Source: Hyphomicrobiales bacterium
GTDB lineage: Bacteria > Pseudomonadota > Alphaproteobacteria > Rhizobiales > Methylopilaceae
DNA: 64,000 bases
Direction: 5' to 3'
NCBI GenBank assembly: GCA_022842205.1
Contig: JALHQA010000005.1
Span: 17,616 to 81,615, forward strand
Shown here piece by piece: positions 59,411 through 64,000 of the stretch; position 1 is the first letter of the stretch, and each line of letters opens with the position of its first letter. The notes beneath the pieces were generated by a model, which worked only from the letters and a program-made list of their open reading frames with translations, was not told where the DNA came from and did no database searches. The position numbers were made by a program, and so were the translations under genes.

Positions 59411-60091
59411 CTAGCGGCGGATGAACCAGTCGTCGACCTTGCTGAAGTCCGCCCATACGCGCCGGAAGCCCGCTCGATTGAGGAGATCGAGAATCTGCGT
59501 GCGCGCCGTGGTCCGATTGTGCTCCACGGCAATGGTGCGGATGTCCCATCGGGAGAAGTCGATGGACCGCAGGATCATCAGTTCGGCCCCTTCGATATCG
59601 ATCGATAGGAAATCGATGGTGCTCGGCGCGCCGTGCGCGAGAAGCGCGGATTCAAAAGTAATGGCCGGCACGGAGATCGATTTCGCGCCGATGAGGCGCC
59701 GGGATTCGTGCTCGTCGGTGTTCTTGATATCAGCGATACGCGAAAGATGATGGTTGCGCGCGACCAGGAAATCGACGGTCTCGTTATCGCTGGTATGGAC
59801 GCAGGCGGACACAACCGAACAGGAGCGGTTGGCGCGCAGCCGTTTGGCCAGTTCGGGGTTTGCTTCTATTGCGAGTCCTGACCAGCCGGCCTCTTCGAGA
59901 AGATGAGTATTGCTGAGGGTGATGCCGTCGCCCGCGCCGATCTCGACAAAATAGCCGGGCCCGTCAGCATGCCAGAGAGCGAACAGGTCCTGGGCAAGCT
60001 GCGCCTTCGAGTGATGCCGATGCTCGGCGATGTACTGCCGGAACGCCGCCGCGTCGTCGCGTGCAGCCTCGGCGGGGCGAGCAAAGGTCAC
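59411..60091 (-). CDS. FkbM-family methyltransferase
   Basis: A 226-residue methyltransferase of the FkbM group. The SAM site is GYFVEIGAGDGITLSNTHLLEEAGW near residue 45, and the acidic stretch STIDFLSIDIEGAELMILRSIDF near 165 is typical. Members of this family often O-methylate sugars or glycans; this one is not assigned. GTG 60091 is preferred, with GAAGGG nine bases upstream; the longer open frame would run through the pckA terminator hairpin at 60150-60182, which shows the true start is inside. Low match to neighbours in function. Confidence 0.8.
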   Translation of the reverse strand: MTFARPAEAARDDAAAFRQYIAEHRHHSKAQLAQDLFALWHADGPGYFVEIGAGDGITLSNTHLLEEAGWSGLAIEANPELAKRLRANRSCSVVSACVHTSDNETVDFLVARNHHLSRIADIKNTDEHESRRLIGAKSISVPAITFESALLAHGAPSTIDFLSIDIEGAELMILRSIDFSRWDIRTIAVEHNRTTARTQILDLLNRAGFRRVWADFSKVDDWFIRR

Positions 60092-60142
60092 AATCCACAG
60101 CCCTTCTTTGCGTCCGGCATAGCCCGGTTGCAAAACGACCGT

Positions 60143-60182
60143 CAAGAAAAGGTCCTCTCCCGGAGGGGCCGGGAGAGGACCT
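60143..60182 (-). terminator. Rho-independent terminator of pckA
   Basis: On the minus strand AGGTCCTCTCCCGG, loop CCCCT, CCGGGAGAGGACCT followed by TTTCTTGA. The stem has 14 pairs, which makes it the strongest hairpin I found in the window. It separates pckA from the FkbM gene. Confidence 0.9.
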
Positions 60183-60252
60183 GTCGAGGCGGGGCAGAAG
60201 GGTTGACGTCCCGCCGCATTCACCGCGCGGGTGGAGCGCGGCAAATTCCGTG

Positions 60253-61824
60253 TCAGTCGGCAAACGCCCGGGCGCGCGGCGCCGAGGCGAGAACCTCCTT
60301 CGAGACATGGCGCGCGAAGCGTTCGAAATTCTTCTCGAACATGCCGGCCAGTTTTTCGGCGGCGGCGTCGTAGGCCGCCTTGTCCTTCCAGGTCGCGCGC
60401 GGATCGAGCAGCTTTGAATCGACGCCCGGCACATCGACCGGGACCGCGAAGCCGAAATTCGGATCGGTGCGGAACATCGCGTTGTTGAGCTTGCCGGTAA
60501 GTACGGCGGTCAGCAGCGTGCGCGTCGCCTTGATCGGCATGCGGCGCCCGGTGCCGTAGGGCCCGCCGGTCCAGCCGGTCGAGATCAGCCAGCAGTCCGA
60601 GCCGTGGCGCGCGATCATCCTGCCGAGAAGATCGGCATATTCGGACGGGTGGCGCGACATGAAGGGCGCGCCGAAGCAGGTCGAGAACGTCGCCTGCGGT
60701 TCGGTGACGCCGGTCTCGGTGCCGGCGACCTTGGCGGTGTAGCCGGAGAGGAAATGATACATCGCCTGTTCCGGCGACAGCCGCGCGATCGGCGGCATGA
60801 CGCCGAACGCGTCCGCCGTCAGCATCAGCACATTGGCCGGATGCAAAGCGCGGCCGGTCGGGCTGGCATTCGGGATGTAGTGCAGCGGATAGGCGCAGCG
60901 TCCGTTCTCGGTTTTTGAGACATCGTCGAAATCGGCCTCGCGGCGCACCGGATCGATCGTGACGTTCTCCAGCACCGTGCCGAACATGCGCGTCGTGGCG
61001 TAGATCTCGGGCTCGGCCTCGGCCGACAGGTTGATCGTCTTGGCGTAGCAGCCGCCTTCGAAATTGAAGATGCCGTCCTCGCTCCAGCCGTGCTCGTCGT
61101 CGCCGAGCAGGATGCGCTGCGGATCGGCGGAGAGGGTGGTCTTGCCGGTGCCCGACAGGCCGAAGAACAGCGCGGAGCCGGTGCCGTCGGCGCCGACATT
61201 GGCGGAACAGTGCATCGGCATGACGCCCTTGGCGGGCAGGAAGAAGTTGAGCGCGGAAAAGACCGACTTCTTCATCTCGCCGGCATAGGCGGTGTTGCCG
61301 ATGAGAACGATGCCGCGCGACAGGTCCATCGCGATGACGGTCTCGGACCTGACGCCGTGGCGTTCCGGATCGGCCCTGAAGCTCGGGGCGTCGATGATGG
61401 TGAGCTCGGGCCGGAAACCTTTCAGTTCATCCGGCGCGGGCCGGCGCAGCATGGTGCGGATGAACAGCGAGTGCCAGGCATATTCGGTGAAGACGCGGGC
61501 CTTGATGCGGTGCGCGGGGTCGGCGCCGCCGAACAGGTCCTGCGCGAACAGTTCGCGGCCCTTCAGATGGGCCAGCATGTCGGCGTGGAGGACATCGAAC
61601 TGCGCCGGCGTGATGGACGCCGCATTGTCCCACCAGACCGTCTTTCCGGTGAGGGCGTCGCGGACGATGAACTTGTCCTTCGGGCTGCGGCCGGTATGTA
61701 CGCCCGTGTCAGCCGCGAGCGCGCCGCCGGCGGTCAGCTGGGCCTCGCCGCGCCGGATCGCCTCCTCGACCAGAAGCGGGGCGGTCAGGTTGATGCGCGA
61801 CGCGCATTGAGCGAGAAGATCCAT
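60253..61824 (-). CDS. pckA: Phosphoenolpyruvate carboxykinase (ATP)
   Basis: A 523-residue ATP-type PEPCK, the first step of gluconeogenesis (oxaloacetate to phosphoenolpyruvate). The substrate site is [22 protein letters not shown] near residue 34, the P-loop is [16 protein letters not shown] near 235, and the metal/ATP region ends with [26 protein letters not shown] 61824 fits the family length; the longer open frame to 61989 adds 55 non-conserved residues. The gene is followed by a strong terminator. Its place beside the HugZ-like gene and chvI-chvG is the usual rhizobial arrangement. Confidence 0.96.
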   Translation of the reverse strand: MDLLAQCASRINLTAPLLVEEAIRRGEAQLTAGGALAADTGVHTGRSPKDKFIVRDALTGKTVWWDNAASITPAQFDVLHADMLAHLKGRELFAQDLFGGADPAHRIKARVFTEYAWHSLFIRTMLRRPAPDELKGFRPELTIIDAPSFRADPERHGVRSETVIAMDLSRGIVLIGNTAYAGEMKKSVFSALNFFLPAKGVMPMHCSANVGADGTGSALFFGLSGTGKTTLSADPQRILLGDDEHGWSEDGIFNFEGGCYAKTINLSAEAEPEIYATTRMFGTVLENVTIDPVRREADFDDVSKTENGRCAYPLHYIPNASPTGRALHPANVLMLTADAFGVMPPIARLSPEQAMYHFLSGYTAKVAGTETGVTEPQATFSTCFGAPFMSRHPSEYADLLGRMIARHGSDCWLISTGWTGGPYGTGRRMPIKATRTLLTAVLTGKLNNAMFRTDPNFGFAVPVDVPGVDSKLLDPRATWKDKAAYDAAAEKLAGMFEKNFERFARHVSKEVLASAPRARAFAD

Positions 61825-62123
61825 GGCCTTGTGGGCTCCCTGAGCGGAACGCGCAGGGGAATGGGCCTGTTCCGCAGGAAGCGCAAGGGCCAATTTCCGG
61901 TGGGAAATCATCCCAGAAATGCCGCTTATTCGCCGATGGAAACGGCAATGAAACGGCCGCGCCGCCACGGGCTGGTTATGTATGGACAATGACCGCGGAT
62001 CGGCCGCTGTATGGGCAAAACTGTTTCACCGGCGTATCGGTGGGCCACATATGGTCCACTGAATACCAGGCAAAATAATGTGACGTTGCGGCGACTGTGG
62101 CCGGCGGGCCACGCGCCGGGCGT

Positions 62124-62840
62124 TCAGGCGCGTGCCTTTTCCGCCAACTCCTTCAGCGCCATGCGGAGCGGGCCCGGGGCGCGGATGCGGGCCGGGAAGG
62201 GCAGGTAGAGCGCCTTGCCGTCCTTCGCGATCTCGATGCCTTCGGGATCGAGGCCGTCGCAGCGCCAGGCGCCGGGGCCGGCGTCGAGCAGGCGCGTCGC
62301 GTACAGTTCGAGCGCGTCGGCATGATCGGCGTTCATGTGGTCGACGGCGCCGGCCTCGGCGGCGGCGAGTTCGGCCGCGTCGGAGACATCGGTCATGAAC
62401 TCCTCGCGTGCGAGCGTCTTTATGCGGCCGAAGCCGGCGACGAGATGCGCGCTCTCCGGCTCGATGCGCCAGACGGCGAAATCGGGAAAATCGGCAAAGC
62501 CCGCGGCGTCCGGCTGGCGGGCGAGATAGCGGCGGCGGGCATCCTCGTCCGTTGTCGGGGCGGCGATGCCCGACACCGACACGCGGGGTCCGGCGAGCGG
62601 GTCCTTGAAGCCGACATCCTCGACCATCAGCGAGGCCCGGGGGTCCGCCTTGAGGTTCTGGGTGTGCCTGGCGAGGCCGGAGATGAGCAGCAGCGGCGCG
62701 CCTGCGAAATCGGTCGCGACCGCGACCAGCGAAGCGTAGGGCGCCCCCGAATCAGCGTCGAGCGTGGCCAGCGCGCCGCGCCGGGCACGGCGGATCAAGG
62801 CTTTGACAATGGTCGAAGTTTGGGGTTCTCGGGCCGACAC
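62124..62840 (-). CDS. HugZ-like / pyridoxamine-5'-phosphate-oxidase-fold protein
   Basis: A 238-residue protein with an N-terminal split-barrel PNPOx domain (RRARRGALATLDADSGAPYASLV) and a C-terminal DUF2470-type helical domain with HMNADHADALELYATRLL. This two-part form is that of HugZ haem-degrading or haem-binding proteins. A GTG start at 62840 has AGGTGA upstream. It is divergent from chvI by 160 bases. Haem binding is inferred from family; the C-terminal His residues of HMNADHAD are in place. Confidence 0.85.
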   Translation of the reverse strand: MSAREPQTSTIVKALIRRARRGALATLDADSGAPYASLVAVATDFAGAPLLLISGLARHTQNLKADPRASLMVEDVGFKDPLAGPRVSVSGIAAPTTDEDARRRYLARQPDAAGFADFPDFAVWRIEPESAHLVAGFGRIKTLAREEFMTDVSDAAELAAAEAGAVDHMNADHADALELYATRLLDAGPGAWRCDGLDPEGIEIAKDGKALYLPFPARIRAPGPLRMALKELAEKARA

Positions 62841-63000
62841 GGGCGTTCACCTAAATCGTTGTTTGCATATGGTTAATGTTCAATTTCACGGTGCAAGGGG
62901 TGACTTTGCCCCCATGGCACCCCATTCTATAGCCTAGCAAAGGCCATATTTCGGCCACCCCTGGCGCGTTCAAGGCCTGAAACGGGACGAGGGCAGATAT

Positions 63001-63708
63001 ATGCCAACCATCGCTTTGGTCGACGACGACCGCAACATCCTCACCTCCGTTTCCATCGCTCTGGAAACCGAGGGCTACCGGATCTCGACCTATACCGACG
63101 GCGCCGCGGCGCTCGAGGGCCTCAAGTCGAATCCGCCCGATCTCGCCATCTTCGACATCAAGATGCCGCGCATGGACGGGATGGAGCTTCTGCGCCGTCT
63201 GCGCCAGAAGTCGGAAATGCCGGTGATCTTCCTGACCTCCAAGGACGAGGAGATCGACGAACTGTTCGGCCTGAAAATGGGCGCCGACGACTTCATCAAG
63301 AAGCCGTTCTCGCAGCGGCTTCTGGTCGAGCGCGTCAAGGCCGTGCTGCGCCGCGCCGCGTCGCGCGACGGTTCGGCGCCGGCCAAGGGTGCGGAAGTCC
63401 CCGGGAAGGCGCTGGAGCGCGGCAATCTCGTGATGGATTCGGAACGCCACACCTGCACCTGGAAGGGCGAGCCGGTGACGCTGACCGTCACCGAGTTCCT
63501 GATCCTGCAGGCGCTGGCGACGCGTCCGGGCGTCGTCAAAAGCCGCAACGCCCTGATGGACGCGGCCTATGACGACCAGGTCTATGTCGACGACCGCACC
63601 ATCGACAGCCACATCAAGCGCCTCCGCAAGAAGTTCAAGGCGACCGACGACAGCTTCGACATGATCGAGACGCTGTATGGCGTCGGCTACCGCTTCAAGG
63701 AAATGTGA
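63001..63708 (+). CDS. chvI: Response regulator ChvI
   Basis: A 235-residue OmpR/PhoB-type regulator. The receiver has acidic pocket VDDDRN, phospho-acceptor Asp in [13 protein letters not shown] (about residue 52), the Thr/Ser switch FLTSKDEE and Lys in FIKKPFSQR. The DNA-binding wing ends [27 protein letters not shown]. Together with ChvG (ExoS) it controls envelope, acid-stress and host-association genes in rhizobia and Agrobacterium. Start ATG 63001 follows GAGGG. The hairpin at 63739 lies before chvG. Confidence 0.95.
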   Translation: MPTIALVDDDRNILTSVSIALETEGYRISTYTDGAAALEGLKSNPPDLAIFDIKMPRMDGMELLRRLRQKSEMPVIFLTSKDEEIDELFGLKMGADDFIKKPFSQRLLVERVKAVLRRAASRDGSAPAKGAEVPGKALERGNLVMDSERHTCTWKGEPVTLTVTEFLILQALATRPGVVKSRNALMDAAYDDQVYVDDRTIDSHIKRLRKKFKATDDSFDMIETLYGVGYRFKEM

Positions 63709-63738
63709 GCGCCCCGGGGGTATGCCCGCCCCCGACCG

Positions 63739-63760
63739 GCCCGCGTGATTTGACGCGGGC
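63739..63760 (+). terminator. Hairpin between chvI and chvG
   Basis: GCCCGCGT, loop GATTTG, ACGCGGGC followed by TTACCCATT. The eight-pair stem lies 28 bases before the chvG start. It could lower chvG expression relative to chvI as a partial terminator. Confidence 0.5.
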
Positions 63761-63787
63761 TTACCCATTGGCGCATTTTCCCGCCGC

Positions 63788-64000
63788 ATGAGCGTGGAAG
63801 CAGAACACCTGTCCGCACAGACAAACGCAACTCCCGCGGCCGCCACCGCACGGCCGCGGCGGCGCCCGCGCCGGTTCGGCTTCTCCAGCCTGACGCGGCG
63901 CATCGTCGTGCTGAATCTTGCGGGCCTCGTCGCGCTGGTGTCGGGCATTCTCTATCTCAACCAGTTCCGCGCCGGGCTGATCGACGCGCGCATCGCCAGC
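63788..64000 (+). CDS. chvG: Sensor histidine kinase ChvG (partial, cut by window end)
   Basis: Only the first 71 residues are inside the window. They give a basic cytoplasmic lead (ATARPRRRPRRFGFSSLTRR) and the first membrane helix around residues 42-58 (IVVLNLAGLVALVSGILYLN), followed by the start of the periplasmic sensor region (QFRAGLIDARIAS). This matches the N-terminus of ChvG/ExoS kinases. It follows chvI by 79 bases on the same strand. Kinase and HAMP domains lie beyond position 64000. Confidence 0.88.
   Translation, partial: MSVEAEHLSAQTNATPAAATARPRRRPRRFGFSSLTRRIVVLNLAGLVALVSGILYLNQFRAGLIDARIAS

Overview
The window is high-GC bacterial chromosome and reads as an alphaproteobacterium of the order Hyphomicrobiales (Rhizobiales). 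The evidence is the right-hand end, where pckA, a HugZ/PNPOx-type protein, chvI and chvG lie in the order usual for that group, together with an imuA-imuB-dnaE2 mutasome, a TTAA-N7-TTAA (CtrA-type) site and many solute-binding transport systems. I found no rRNA, tRNA, CRISPR array or insertion sequence. Most of the window looks like stable chromosome with several accessory metabolic islands.

Layout. (1) 0.26-5.0 kb: three-gene operon for the osmoprotectant N-acetylglutaminylglutamine amide (asnO, ngg, M42 peptidase). (2) 5.0-18.6 kb: a FadR-type GntR regulator divergent from a probable 12-gene, 12.7-kb operon. It encodes an NMT1/TauA-type ABC transporter, a fumarylacetoacetate-hydrolase-family enzyme, a leaderless binding-protein-like protein of the 4,5-dihydroxyphthalate decarboxylase family, two complete tripartite tricarboxylate transporters in tandem and an LVIVD-repeat protein. 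Inverted repeats of ACCAAT/ATTGGT lie in the divergent promoter. (3) 18.6-27.6 kb: a ureide locus. PuuE-type allantoinase, an allantoate-amidohydrolase-type enzyme and a DUF3830 protein diverge from a Liv-type ABC transporter, a hydantoin/allantoin racemase and a GntR regulator. (4) 27.6-36.3 kb: a DUF533 protein, the dnaE2/imuB/imuA mutagenic repair operon, and a membrane GGDEF-EAL protein. (5) 36.5-47.0 kb: a FeeM/LuxI-like acyl synthase under a CtrA-type site, an alpha/beta hydrolase, a methyltransferase, a FadL-type porin, then a 1340-residue Pls/PosA-type membrane peptide synthetase with a diaminobutyrate aminotransferase and a phosphopantetheinyl transferase. (6) 47.1-56.1 kb: 1-Cys peroxiredoxin, membrane acyltransferase, polA, NADPH-FMN reductase with a HxlR regulator, a soluble triple-PAS chemoreceptor and two small proteins. 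(7) 56.2-64.0 kb: metE under a cobalamin riboswitch, an orphan structured transcription unit, an FkbM methyltransferase, pckA, a HugZ-like protein, chvI and the start of chvG.

The strongest candidate for an undescribed system is the Pls-like synthetase, EctB-type aminotransferase and PPTase group. Genes that would turn diaminobutyrate into ectoine are absent. One partner makes the diamine, one activates the carrier domain, and the membrane enzyme should polymerise or transfer the product. I infer a cationic poly-amino-acid such as poly-diaminobutyrate. Other leads are the orphan RNA unit at 58.9-59.4 kb, the sigma-region-3-like insertion in the LVIVD protein, the DUF3830 partner in the ureide locus, and the unusual stacking of three solute-capture systems in one operon. 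Protein identities come from recognising motifs by eye; no database search was run.
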